64,000 nt of DNA from Agreia sp. Leaf283. GTDB lineage: Bacteria > Actinomycetota > Actinomycetes > Actinomycetales > Microbacteriaceae. The stretch lies in contig NZ_LMNF01000001.1 in assembly GCF_001422485.1 (NCBI RefSeq), positions 1,091,050 through 1,155,049 of the forward strand. Reading direction: 5' to 3'. Below the pieces are notes generated by a model. That model made no database searches. It was given only the letters and a program-made list of their open reading frames with translations, and was not told the origin of the DNA. Each line of letters begins with the position of its first letter. The stretch's first letter is position 1. The position numbers and the translations under genes were made by a program. Below are positions 16,902 through 24,243 of this stretch, piece after piece.

Positions 16902-18034
16902 TGAGTCGGAGAGTGATGAATCAGAGAGTGAAGGCAGCGGTGCTGCGCGAGATCGGCGCACCGCTGGGCATCGAGGAGATCGAGCTGGCCGACCCCGGCC
17001 CGGGCGAGCTGCTCGTCGAGATCGAGGCCGCCGGGGTCTGTCACTCCGACCTGCACTACCTGCAGGGCGGGCTTCGCTGCCCGCTTCCGGTCGTGCCCGG
17101 CCACGAGGGTGCGGGCCGCATCGTGGGCATGGGCCCGGATGTGCGCGAGGGCTTCTCGATCGGCGACCGGGTGGCGCTGCTGTGGCGCCCGAACTGCGGC
17201 CGCTGCGCTCAGTGCATCGCGGGCAGGCCCATCATGTGCGAGCTCGGCCCCGTGCAGGCGCAGTCCGGCGGGCTGCTCGACGGCACCAGCCGCATGCGCG
17301 ACTCCCATGGAGAGACCGTGCACCACCTGCTCGGCGTCTCGTGCTTCTCCGAGCGCGTCGTGGTTCCCGAGCGCAGCGTCGTGTATGTGCCCGACGACAT
17401 CCCGCCCGAGATCGCGGCGATCGCCGGATGCGCCGTGATCACCGGGGTGGGGGCCGTACGCAACGTCGTCGGCTCGTGCCTCGGCGATGCGATCGTCGTG
17501 ATCGGCGCCGGAGGCGTGGGACTCTCGGCCTTGATGGGGGCTGCGGCGGCGGGAGCCCATCCGCTGATCGCCGTCGACGTCGACGAGGCCAAGCTCTCGC
17601 TCGCCGCCCGGGTCGGGGCCACGGCCACCGTCGACGGCAGAGACGGGGATGCCGTGGAGCAGGTGCTCGCCCTCGTTCCCGGCGGAGTCGCGTGGGTCAT
17701 CGAGGCCGTCGGGCGACCGGAGACGATGGCCTCGGCCGTGTCGATGCTGCGCCCGGGCGGAACCGCCGTCGCCGTCGGCCTCGGCCGCGTCGGGCAGACC
17801 TTCGACGTGCCGATCAACGAACTCGTGCAGCGCCAGAAGCGCGTCGTGGGCTCGCTGTACGGATCGTCGATTCCGCAGCTCGACCTGCCGCGCATCTTCG
17901 AGCTCTACCGCAGCGGGGCGCTTCCCCTCGACCTGCTGCTCGGCGAGCGGTACCCGCTCGAGCGCATCGGCGACGCCTTCGAGGCGTTGCAGCACGAGAG
18001 CCTCGGGCGCTCCATCGTGCTGCCGGGGGCATGA
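16901..18034 (+). CDS. Zinc-dependent alcohol dehydrogenase (MDR family)
   Basis: The 377-residue protein has the catalytic zinc ligands in GVCHSDLHYLQGG and GHEGAGRIV. The four-cysteine structural zinc loop NCGRCAQCIAGRPIMC is intact, and the nucleotide fold is VVIGAGGVGLSALMGA, so it is a class III-like zinc ADH. It probably oxidises an alcohol or sugar, or reduces an aldehyde formed in the pathway, using NAD(H). The ATG at 16901 overlaps the dehydratase stop by one base. An ATG at 16916 and a GTG at 16928 are alternative starts, the conserved domain beginning at VKAAVLREIG. The N-terminus is a near-duplicate (MSRRV then MNQRV). Confidence 0.88.
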   Translation: MSRRVMNQRVKAAVLREIGAPLGIEEIELADPGPGELLVEIEAAGVCHSDLHYLQGGLRCPLPVVPGHEGAGRIVGMGPDVREGFSIGDRVALLWRPNCGRCAQCIAGRPIMCELGPVQAQSGGLLDGTSRMRDSHGETVHHLLGVSCFSERVVVPERSVVYVPDDIPPEIAAIAGCAVITGVGAVRNVVGSCLGDAIVVIGAGGVGLSALMGAAAAGAHPLIAVDVDEAKLSLAARVGATATVDGRDGDAVEQVLALVPGGVAWVIEAVGRPETMASAVSMLRPGGTAVAVGLGRVGQTFDVPINELVQRQKRVVGSLYGSSIPQLDLPRIFELYRSGALPLDLLLGERYPLERIGDAFEALQHESLGRSIVLPGA

Positions 18035-18846
18035 TGAGCGAGGCCGTGATGAGCGAGGCCGTGACGGGCGACGCTTCGGGCGCGCTCGCCTTCGCGCGCT
18101 ACCCGAGCCTGGCCGGACGCACCGTCGTGGTGACGGGCGGCGCATCCGGTCTGGGCGAGGAGTTCGTGCGGCAGTTCGCTGCCCAGGGATCGCGCGTGGG
18201 GTTCATCGACATCGACGCGGCCCGCGGCGAGGCGCTGGCCACCGAGCTCGGCGGGCTCGGCGGCGACGTGCTCTTCCGCGGGTGCGACGTGCGCGATGTC
18301 GGCGAGCTGCAGAGCGTGATCTCGGGGCTTGCCGAAGCGCTGGGCCCCGTCGACGTGCTCGTGAACAACGCCGCGAACGACAGGCGGCACACCATCGACG
18401 ACCTCGACCCCGACTACTGGGACGACCGGATGGCGGTGAACCTGCGGCACCAGTTCTTCGCGTCGCGCCTCGTGGCGCCCATGATGCGGGCGACGGGTCG
18501 CGGATCGATCATCAACCTCGGATCGATCAGCGCCCACATCGACCTGGTCGAACTCGTGGGCTACATCACGGCCAAGGCGGGAATCGAGGGGATGACCCGG
18601 GCGATGGCGCGCGAGCTCGGACCCGACGGAATCCGGGTCAACTGCGTGATCCCCGGCTGGGTCATGACCGAACGGCAGCTTAAGCAGGAGGTCACGCCGG
18701 AGGCCGAGGCGCACATCGAGCAGAGCCAGTGCCTGCCCGATCGCGTGTACCCTGCCGATGTGGCGCGCATGGTGCTGTGGCTCGCCGCCGACGACTCGTC
18801 GATGTGCACGGCGCAGAACTGGGTGGTGGACGGTGGCTGGCTCTGA
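18031..18846 (+). CDS. Short-chain dehydrogenase/reductase (classical SDR)
   Basis: The 271-residue protein has TGGASGLGEEF at the cofactor site, NNAAND, a catalytic serine in LGSISAHIDL, the YITAK active-site pair, RVNCVIPGWVMTE and a C-terminal NWVVDGGW. These resemble sugar dehydrogenases (galactose or arabinose 1-dehydrogenase type) found next to IlvD-type dehydratases. It is a good candidate for the aldose dehydrogenase whose lactone is opened by the next gene. The start overlaps the ADH stop by four bases. A perfect 15-base tandem duplication at 18034-18063 encodes MSEAV twice, so translation could start at 18031, 18034 or 18049. Confidence 0.87.
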   Translation: MMSEAVMSEAVTGDASGALAFARYPSLAGRTVVVTGGASGLGEEFVRQFAAQGSRVGFIDIDAARGEALATELGGLGGDVLFRGCDVRDVGELQSVISGLAEALGPVDVLVNNAANDRRHTIDDLDPDYWDDRMAVNLRHQFFASRLVAPMMRATGRGSIINLGSISAHIDLVELVGYITAKAGIEGMTRAMARELGPDGIRVNCVIPGWVMTERQLKQEVTPEAEAHIEQSQCLPDRVYPADVARMVLWLAADDSSMCTAQNWVVDGGWL

Positions 18847-19714
18847 TGCAGTGAGGCTCTCGGCGACGCAGGGCTCGTGGGCCGGTCCCGCCTCGGTGGT
18901 CCACGGCGAGGGAGCGTTCTGGGACCCGCGCGCCGAGGTGTTCCGCTATGTCGACATGCTCGCGGGCGACGTGGTGACCGACCCCGCGGGCGAGCAGTCG
19001 CGCTCGCACATCGGAGACATCGCCGCGCTCATCCGTCGACGCACGCGCGGCGGCTACGTGGTGGCAGACGAGCGCGGCTTCGTGCTGCTCGACGACGACC
19101 TCCAGCAGCTGCAGCGCGTGCCCGTGTTCGACGACACGTCGGTGCGCATGAACGAGGGCGCGTGCGACAGCGCGGGGCGTCTGTTCTGCGGCTCGATGGC
19201 CTACGACACGCGCCCGGGCGCCGGCTCGCTCTACCGGCTCGACCCCGACCTGTCGGTGCACGTCGTGCTCGAGAGCGTCACGGTTCCGAACGGGCTGGTG
19301 TGGATGCGCGACGGCACGCTGGCCGTGCACGTCGACTCTGCAGACGACGCGGTCTACGGCTACGAGTTCGACGCCGAGCGCGGGGAGTTCGGTCGCTGCG
19401 AGGTGTTCATCGATTTCTCGGATGTGCACGGGTCGCCCGACGGAATGGCGCTCGACGAGCAGGGCGGGCTGTGGATAGCGATGTGGGGTGGCGGGGCGGT
19501 GCGCCGCTACGACGCGTCGGGAAAGCTCGTCGATGTGCTCGAGCTTCCCGTCACGAACGTGACCTCGTGTGCCTTCGGTGGGGAGGACGGGCGCACCCTG
19601 CTCGTGACGACCTCGCGCGACGGCATCGAGGAGGGCACGGAGCCGCTGGCCGGGCTCACGTACTCGGTCGACGTGGGCGTGCGCGGCGCGCCGGTGCACC
19701 CGTTCGCCGGGTGA
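18833..19714 (+). CDS. SMP-30/gluconolactonase-family sugar lactonase
   Basis: The 293-residue six-bladed propeller protein has the metal-ligand pattern of the family: the N-terminal glutamate in VHGEGAFWDP, RMNEGACDSAGRLFCGSM, VPNGLVWM and the aspartate loop HGSPDGMALDEQGGLWIAMWGG. It would hydrolyse the aldono-lactone made by the SDR just upstream, giving the acid used by the IlvD-type dehydratase. Two GTG starts are possible, at 18833 (14-base overlap with the SDR gene) and 18851. Neither has a strong ribosome site, and the conserved domain starts after both. It is the last gene of the operon and is followed at once by a repeat cluster. Confidence 0.87.
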   Translation: MAGSDAVRLSATQGSWAGPASVVHGEGAFWDPRAEVFRYVDMLAGDVVTDPAGEQSRSHIGDIAALIRRRTRGGYVVADERGFVLLDDDLQQLQRVPVFDDTSVRMNEGACDSAGRLFCGSMAYDTRPGAGSLYRLDPDLSVHVVLESVTVPNGLVWMRDGTLAVHVDSADDAVYGYEFDAERGEFGRCEVFIDFSDVHGSPDGMALDEQGGLWIAMWGGGAVRRYDASGKLVDVLELPVTNVTSCAFGGEDGRTLLVTTSRDGIEEGTEPLAGLTYSVDVGVRGAPVHPFAG

Positions 19715-19720
19715 CGCCCC

Positions 19721-19795
19721 CGCTCCCTGAGCCTGTCGAAGGGCCCCGTTCCCTGAGCTTGTCGAAGGGCCCCGTTCCCTGAGCTTGTCGAAGGG
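19721..19795 (+). repeat. Three tandem copies of the 23-base CGTTCCCTGAGC/TGTCGAAGGG element
   Basis: Copies at 19721-19743, 19747-19769 and 19773-19795 read CGTTCCCTGAGC, then C or T, then TGTCGAAGGG (first copy CGCTCC). The period is 26 bases. They fill the gap between two convergent genes, 7 bases from the SMP-30 stop and 10 from the MarR stop. All copies have the same orientation, so no long hairpin forms here, unlike at 59157 and 63361. Confidence 0.9.
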
Positions 19796-19804
19796 CCGAC
19801 TCGG

Positions 19805-20260
19805 TCAGCGCATTGGATCGCCGCGCAGCGCCTCCACCGAGGGAGACTCGAGCATCACCGTAAGAATGCGTCTGAGCGTGACCCGATCCTCGGCATCCAA
19901 CCCGTCGGTGAGCACGTGGTCGACGCGCGCCACCTTCGGCAGCAGGGCGTCGAGCTCCGCGGCCCCGGCCTCCGTGAGGTGCAGCACGTTGCGCCGCTTG
20001 TCCGACGCATCCCTGACGCGTTCGAGGATTCCGCGGCGTTCGAGGCGGGCGACCAGGTCTGCGATGGTCGACCGGTCGAGGTCGAGCCGGGCGCACAGTT
20101 CCGTCTGGCTCGCGCCCGGAGACTGCGAGAGCACATTCATCACGCCGAACTGCACACTCGTGATCTCGGACGAGACCTCGCGCTGCCAGGCGGCGACGTG
20201 CGCCTGCTGGGCGCGGCGGATCAGGTAGCCGGTGTACTGCGAGACGTCGTGCGATTCCAT
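19805..20260 (-). CDS. MarR-family transcriptional regulator
   Basis: The 151-residue protein has the winged-helix core of MarR proteins: TSVQFGVMNVLSQSP, the recognition region SQTELCARLDLDRSTIADLV, and the wing RRGILERVRDASDKRRNVLHLTEAG. The ATG at 20260 gives the normal length of about 150 residues; longer open frame upstream is not conserved. It is the last gene of the minus-strand gentisate cluster, 35 bases after the maleylpyruvate isomerase gene. It most likely represses that cluster until gentisate or a related phenolic acid binds. Confidence 0.9.
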   Translation of the reverse strand: MESHDVSQYTGYLIRRAQQAHVAAWQREVSSEITSVQFGVMNVLSQSPGASQTELCARLDLDRSTIADLVARLERRGILERVRDASDKRRNVLHLTEAGAAELDALLPKVARVDHVLTDGLDAEDRVTLRRILTVMLESPSVEALRGDPMR

Positions 20261-20295
20261 GTCGCTTCGGATTATGTCAGGCGAGCGCCGGGCGC

Positions 20296-21078
20296 CTACA
20301 ACCACCGGGGCGCGGCCGGGGCGGGCTCGCCGTCGGCCGTGGTCACGCCCGCGCTGCCTCGGCCGGTGGCCCAGCGGGCGAGGGCCGCGCTCGATCCGCG
20401 CACGGCGATCGAGCCGGCGGCATCCGGCCCTGCGGCTTGCGGCACCGCGGCCTGCGACACGGCGACTGTGTGCAGAGCGCGATCGGTGGCCTCGAGCGTG
20501 AACCGCGGCAGGCCCTCCGCCTCGCGACGCCTGGCCCATGAGCCCGTGACGTCGACGAGGATGCGCTCGAGCAGCTCGGGCGGAAAGTCCTCGAAGCGGG
20601 CACCGGCGTCGAGATCGACGGCGTGGATCCAGACCTCGCGGGTGCGCATCCACACCGTTTCTGAGACGGGAACGGTGCGATTCTGCGCCGTGCGCACCTC
20701 TCGGGACCAGGCCTCGTCGGGCAGGTCGCGCCACTCGACGGTGAGGTGGATGGCCGCGTGGTCCGAGAGGTTGCGCAGGGCCTGCACGGGCAGCGTCGCC
20801 GAGAAGTCGATCTCCTCGGCGCGCTGGGTGGCGGATGCGTACATCGGCGTCTCGATGCCGGTCGCCGCCCACTCCACCAGACGGGTGAGCGCCCGCGCGT
20901 TGAGGCCGACGTGGGCGATGAGGTGGCGGCGATCCCAGCCGGCGAGCAGCGACGGGCCGTCGAAGTCGGCGTCGCTCAGCCGCGAGAGCGCGCGGGAGTA
21001 GTACGCCTGGCCCCGGCGGGCGAGGAGCAGGCCCTCGATGATCGCCGGATCGGTGACCAGGTCGGTGCGCGCAGCCAC
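20296..21078 (-). CDS. Mycothiol-dependent maleylpyruvate isomerase family protein
   Basis: The 260-residue protein has the DinB-like four-helix N-terminal domain with metal-ligand histidine in LLAGWDRRHLIAHVGLNAR and the Glu/His pair in MRTREVWIHAVDLDAG. A C-terminal domain follows with APRWL at the end, matching the mycothiol-dependent maleylpyruvate isomerase family. The enzyme converts maleylpyruvate from gentisate ring cleavage to fumarylpyruvate. Its neighbours on the same strand are the dioxygenase and a fumarylpyruvate hydrolase candidate, completing the route. The start is GTG, three bases after the FAH-family stop. A stretch with repeated AVPQAAGPDAAG-like residues separates the two domains. 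Confidence 0.88.
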   Translation of the reverse strand: MAARTDLVTDPAIIEGLLLARRGQAYYSRALSRLSDADFDGPSLLAGWDRRHLIAHVGLNARALTRLVEWAATGIETPMYASATQRAEEIDFSATLPVQALRNLSDHAAIHLTVEWRDLPDEAWSREVRTAQNRTVPVSETVWMRTREVWIHAVDLDAGARFEDFPPELLERILVDVTGSWARRREAEGLPRFTLEATDRALHTVAVSQAAVPQAAGPDAAGSIAVRGSSAALARWATGRGSAGVTTADGEPAPAAPRWL

Positions 21079-21081
21079 GGG

Positions 21082-21918
21082 TCAGGCCTCCACGCGCACC
21101 GGGTTGCTCAGCGTGCCGATGCCCTCGACGGTGGTGGTGAGCGTGGCGCCGTCGCCGAGGTAGCGGGCGGGCTTACGGGCGTGGCCGACTCCGCCGGGGG
21201 TGCCGCTCGCGATCACGTCGCCCGGGTTGAGGGTCACGATCTGCGAGATGTAGGAGACGAGCGCGGCGGGGTCGAAGACGAGGTCGGAGGTGTTGCTCTT
21301 CTGCATGACCTCACCGTCGACCTCGGTGCGGATCTCGGTGTCGACCGCGTATTCGTCGGCGGTCACCAGCACGGGTCCGAAGGGTGTGGAGCTCTCGAAC
21401 GTCTTTCCCTGGAACCATTCGGGCGTGCGGTACTGGAAGTCGCGCATGGTCACGTCGTTGAGCACCGAGTATCCGGCGATCGCGTCGGCGGCCTCGTCTT
21501 CGCCGAGGCGGCGGGCGGTGCGGCCGATCACCACGGCGAGCTCGCACTCCCAGTCGACGGCGTGCGAGGCGTACTCGGGCAGCACGATCTCGTCGTGGGC
21601 GCCGATGAGCGCCTCGGGGTACTTGGCGAACAGTGTGGGGAACTCGGGCAGCTCGCGTCCCATCTCGAGGATGTGGTTGCGGTAGTTGAGCCCCACGCAC
21701 ACGATCTTGCTCGGCGCGGGAACCACGGGCGCCCAGTCGGCAGGGGCGATGTCGGCGACCGGGCGGGTGCCGCCGTCGGCGGTCTCGGCCACCCGGCGCC
21801 AGTCGGCGAGGGCGAGCAGTGCACCCACGTCGGCGACGCCGGGGATCTCGGTGGCGGTGTCGTCGTCGATGCGCACGGCGATGGTGCCGTCGGGGGTGCG
21901 GAGGGTGGCGAGTCTCAT
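21082..21918 (-). CDS. Fumarylacetoacetate hydrolase family protein (fumarylpyruvate hydrolase candidate)
   Basis: The 278-residue protein has the FAH catalytic domain: VCVGLNYRNHILEMG, FAKYPEALIGAHDEIVLP, and the metal-binding acidic cluster VDWECELAVVIG. It ends with DVIASGTPGGVGHARKP and GDGATLTTTVEGIGTLSNPV. In a gentisate cluster the expected reaction is hydrolysis of fumarylpyruvate to fumarate and pyruvate. The family also includes 2-keto-3-deoxy-sugar-acid dehydratases, and the neighbouring operon at 6853-19714 lacks an obvious enzyme for that step, so a second role cannot be excluded. It starts 16 bases after the dioxygenase stop. Confidence 0.86.
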   Translation of the reverse strand: MRLATLRTPDGTIAVRIDDDTATEIPGVADVGALLALADWRRVAETADGGTRPVADIAPADWAPVVPAPSKIVCVGLNYRNHILEMGRELPEFPTLFAKYPEALIGAHDEIVLPEYASHAVDWECELAVVIGRTARRLGEDEAADAIAGYSVLNDVTMRDFQYRTPEWFQGKTFESSTPFGPVLVTADEYAVDTEIRTEVDGEVMQKSNTSDLVFDPAALVSYISQIVTLNPGDVIASGTPGGVGHARKPARYLGDGATLTTTVEGIGTLSNPVRVEA

Positions 21919-21934
21919 GGGCGGTGCTTTCTGC

Positions 21935-23023
21935 TCAGGCGGAGGGGACGAAGGTGCGGGAGAAGTTGAGGCGGTCCATGATCGGACCGTCGGTGAAGCG
22001 GAAGAGGTCGAACTGCGTGTCGGCGTGCAGCGACCACGGCACCCAGCTGGGCACCACGAACAGGTCGCCGGTCTCGAGGCGCGTCTCGGTATCGCCGAGC
22101 ACGACGGTGCCCGAGCCCTCGAAGACCTGCCAGACGGCCGAGCCCACCTCGTGCGTGGGTGCCGTCGAGATGCCCGCGCGCAGTCGGTGGAATTCGCAGC
22201 GGATCGTCGACATCACGTCGCCGCCCGTGGTGGGGTTGGTGAACCGGATGGCGGCGTGACCCTGTTCGAGCGTCGCCGGAAAGCCCTCGTCCTCGAGCGC
22301 GAGCTGCTCGCGCAGCGCCGCGTCGGTGTGCTCCCAGCGGTACGCACTGAGTGGCGATGAGACCGTGTTCTCGAGAACGGACATCGGTCGCAGTCCGGGG
22401 TGCGCCCACAGCCGCTCCGAGCGCGAGACCGCGGGTGAAGCCTCGTCGGTCACCCGCTCCGAGCCGAACTCGAAGAATCCGACATCCATCTGGCTCGAGA
22501 ACGGAATATCGAGGCCGTCGATCCAGGCCATGGGGTTCGCGGTGTCGTTGTGGTGGCCGTGGAAGTTCCAGCCCGGCGTCAGCAGCAGGTCGCCCCGGCG
22601 CATCGCCACGGGGTCGCCGTTCACCACGGTCCAGACGCCCTCTCCCTCGACGACGAAGCGGAAGGCGTTCTGCGAGTGACGGTGCTCGGGCGCCGTCTCG
22701 TGGCCGCCCAGATACTGGATGGCGCACCACAGCGTCGGGGTCGCGTACCCGGTGCCCGGCAGGCCCGGGTTGGTGAGGCCGACCGCGCGGCGTTCGCCGC
22801 CGCGGCCGACCGGAACGAGGTCGCCGGAGCGCTGCGCGATGTCGAAGAGTGTCTTCCATCTCCAGACGTGCGGCACGGCCTGCGGCGAGGGAGTCATGGG
22901 CATGAGGTCGTCGCGCTGGGTCCACAGCGGCGCCATGTCGTTGGCCGCGAAGTCGCGGTAGAGCTGTTCGAGTTCCGGGGTGTCGGCCGAGCCGTCCATC
23001 TGCTGCACTGCAGGTTCCTCCAT
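21935..23023 (-). CDS. Gentisate 1,2-dioxygenase-like bicupin
   Basis: The 362-residue protein has the iron-binding first cupin HRHSQNAFRFVVEGEGVWT followed by PGWNFHGHHN. A second cupin domain follows near residues 250-345 (EFHRLRAGISTAP, DLFVVPSWVPWSLHAD). Length and motifs fit gentisate or 1-hydroxy-2-naphthoate dioxygenases, which open the ring of 2,5-dihydroxybenzoate to maleylpyruvate using Fe(II) and O2. The next two genes supply the following two steps. The ATG at 23023 was chosen; an in-frame TTG at 23062 is an alternative. Neither has a good ribosome site. A promoter-like sequence lies at 23078-23105. Confidence 0.88.
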   Translation of the reverse strand: MEEPAVQQMDGSADTPELEQLYRDFAANDMAPLWTQRDDLMPMTPSPQAVPHVWRWKTLFDIAQRSGDLVPVGRGGERRAVGLTNPGLPGTGYATPTLWCAIQYLGGHETAPEHRHSQNAFRFVVEGEGVWTVVNGDPVAMRRGDLLLTPGWNFHGHHNDTANPMAWIDGLDIPFSSQMDVGFFEFGSERVTDEASPAVSRSERLWAHPGLRPMSVLENTVSSPLSAYRWEHTDAALREQLALEDEGFPATLEQGHAAIRFTNPTTGGDVMSTIRCEFHRLRAGISTAPTHEVGSAVWQVFEGSGTVVLGDTETRLETGDLFVVPSWVPWSLHADTQFDLFRFTDGPIMDRLNFSRTFVPSA

Positions 23024-23077
23024 CGCCAGCGGCGTCGTCGCCGTCGCATCATCAGCGGTCAATTCATCAGTACCCCA

Positions 23078-23105
23078 ACTATATAGAGCGCGGCGCTCAG
23101 CGCAA
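23078..23105 (-). promoter_or_regulatory. Candidate promoter of the gentisate operon
   Basis: On the minus strand a TTGCGC -35 (23105-23100) and a TATAGT -10 (23083-23078) are separated by 16 bases. The -10 overlaps the palindrome CTATATAG, and GAGCGC/GCGCTC form an inverted repeat at 23086-23098 in the spacer, a reasonable place for the MarR protein to bind. The -35 side overlaps the end of the SMP-30 gene, so the dioxygenase may have its own start site besides read-through. Confidence 0.5.
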
Positions 23106-24044
23106 GGGGAGATTCCGGGGGAGCGGCGCGGGCGCCCATGCCCGGGTCGGCAGGCCCCGCACCGGGGACGCTGCCGAGAAGGCGTAGCCGTCATCCGCCC
23201 GCCGGCGTCGGAGCCACTGGCGCATGATCGGCATGCCCGTGGTGATCAGCAGGGTGTCGAGCCGGTCTCCGACGAACGCGATACTCGACACGTGGGCATC
23301 GGGAACGAGGATGCTCTGGTCGGCCAGAAGCTCGCCCCGGGGCGAGTATCTGTCGACGCGACCTTGGTCGAACACCGTGACCCACAGGCATCCCTCGGCG
23401 TCGATCGCGATGCCGTCGGGCATGCCGTCGACCTTGACGAAGGGGCGCTGCGCGCCCGCGGCCGAGGCGGTCGCGGCGTCGCCGTAGTCGCGCGAGAAGA
23501 TCGTGCGTGCCGCGGTGTCGGCGTGGAAGAGAGTCGATCCGTCGGGCGACCAGGCGATGCCGTTCGAGATCCCGACGCCGTGCTGCAGCGTGGTGAGGGC
23601 GCCGTCGTGCTCGAGGCGCAGCAGCAGCTGCCGACCGTCGGGCCCGTCGGAATTCAGGGTTCCGATCACGAGGCGGCCCCGCGGATCGATGTGACCGTCG
23701 TTGAACCGTTCACTCTCATCGAGCAGTGGCTCGGATTCGGTCACGGCACCCAGTGGGCTGACCGTGGCGAGGCGCCGGCCGAGGCCGCACACCCAGCCGC
23801 CGCCCTCGGCGGGCAGGGCGCATCCGAGCTGGTCGCCGAGCTCGAGCACGCTGAGCAGTCGCACCCGCGGCTCGTCTTCGTCACGAGATCCGCCGTCGAC
23901 GGTCGCGATGTGCAACCGCCCCAGCTCGATGTCCACCCACGAGAGGAGCCGGGATTCCGCGTTCCACACCGGTCCCTCAGGAAGGATGCCGCGGGGGCTC
24001 GCGACCCGGCTCAGCATGAGCTCGAGCGATTCGTCAGGGTGCAT
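23097..24044 (-). CDS. SMP-30/gluconolactonase-family lactonase
   Basis: The 315-residue protein has ILPEGPVWNAESRLLSWVD with the metal-ligand glutamate, FNDGHIDPRGRLVIGTL, ISNGIAWSPDGSTLFHADT and the aspartate loop GMPDGIAIDAEGCLWVTVFDQG, all typical of SMP-30 sugar lactonases. The ATG at 24044 follows AAGGAGC and so decides the start. It lies between the gentisate genes and the promoter shared with the oligopeptide-type transporter. A sugar lactonase there suggests that sugar, not only an aromatic acid, is released by this locus. It is distinct in sequence from the lactonase at 18833. Confidence 0.87.
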   Translation of the reverse strand: MHPDESLELMLSRVASPRGILPEGPVWNAESRLLSWVDIELGRLHIATVDGGSRDEDEPRVRLLSVLELGDQLGCALPAEGGGWVCGLGRRLATVSPLGAVTESEPLLDESERFNDGHIDPRGRLVIGTLNSDGPDGRQLLLRLEHDGALTTLQHGVGISNGIAWSPDGSTLFHADTAARTIFSRDYGDAATASAAGAQRPFVKVDGMPDGIAIDAEGCLWVTVFDQGRVDRYSPRGELLADQSILVPDAHVSSIAFVGDRLDTLLITTGMPIMRQWLRRRRADDGYAFSAASPVRGLPTRAWAPAPLPRNLPLR

Positions 24045-24100
24045 TGCGGCTCCTTTGCCGGTGTCTTGGTGAGTGAACGTCAGAAATATAACAATTCCAT

Positions 24101-24152
24101 AAACCGTGCGCACAGTCAGTTTAAGCCGTTATGCTGACTGTGCGCTCGGTTT
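24101..24152. promoter_or_regulatory. Large inverted repeat in divergent promoter region; candidate TetR operator pair
   Basis: AAACCG, T, GCGCACAGTCAG (24101-24119) is mirrored by CTGACTGTGCGC, T, CGGTTT (24134-24152) around a 14-base spacer; 18 of 19 arm positions pair. Each arm also holds its own imperfect palindrome around GCGC. It sits between the SMP-30/gentisate genes (minus) and the transporter/GH3 operon (plus). A related 16-mer, AACCGAGCGCTCGCTA, lies in the promoter at 33216. The TetR protein encoded at 29519 is the natural candidate to bind it. The rest of the roughly 200-base gap is AT-richer, as expected for promoters. Confidence 0.65.
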
Positions 24153-24243
24153 AACGGCGTTCAAGGGTGAAGTCGAATAGCGAGTGCTCGCGCTCGTCCT
24201 CGACGATCCACCCCTCCTCACAAAGACGTAAAGGATGGAACCA

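Noticed and set aside
19721-19795. The tandem 23-base elements as a CRISPR array
   Set aside because: Intervals between copies are only 3-9 bases with no unique spacers, copies also occur singly and inverted, and no cas genes are present.
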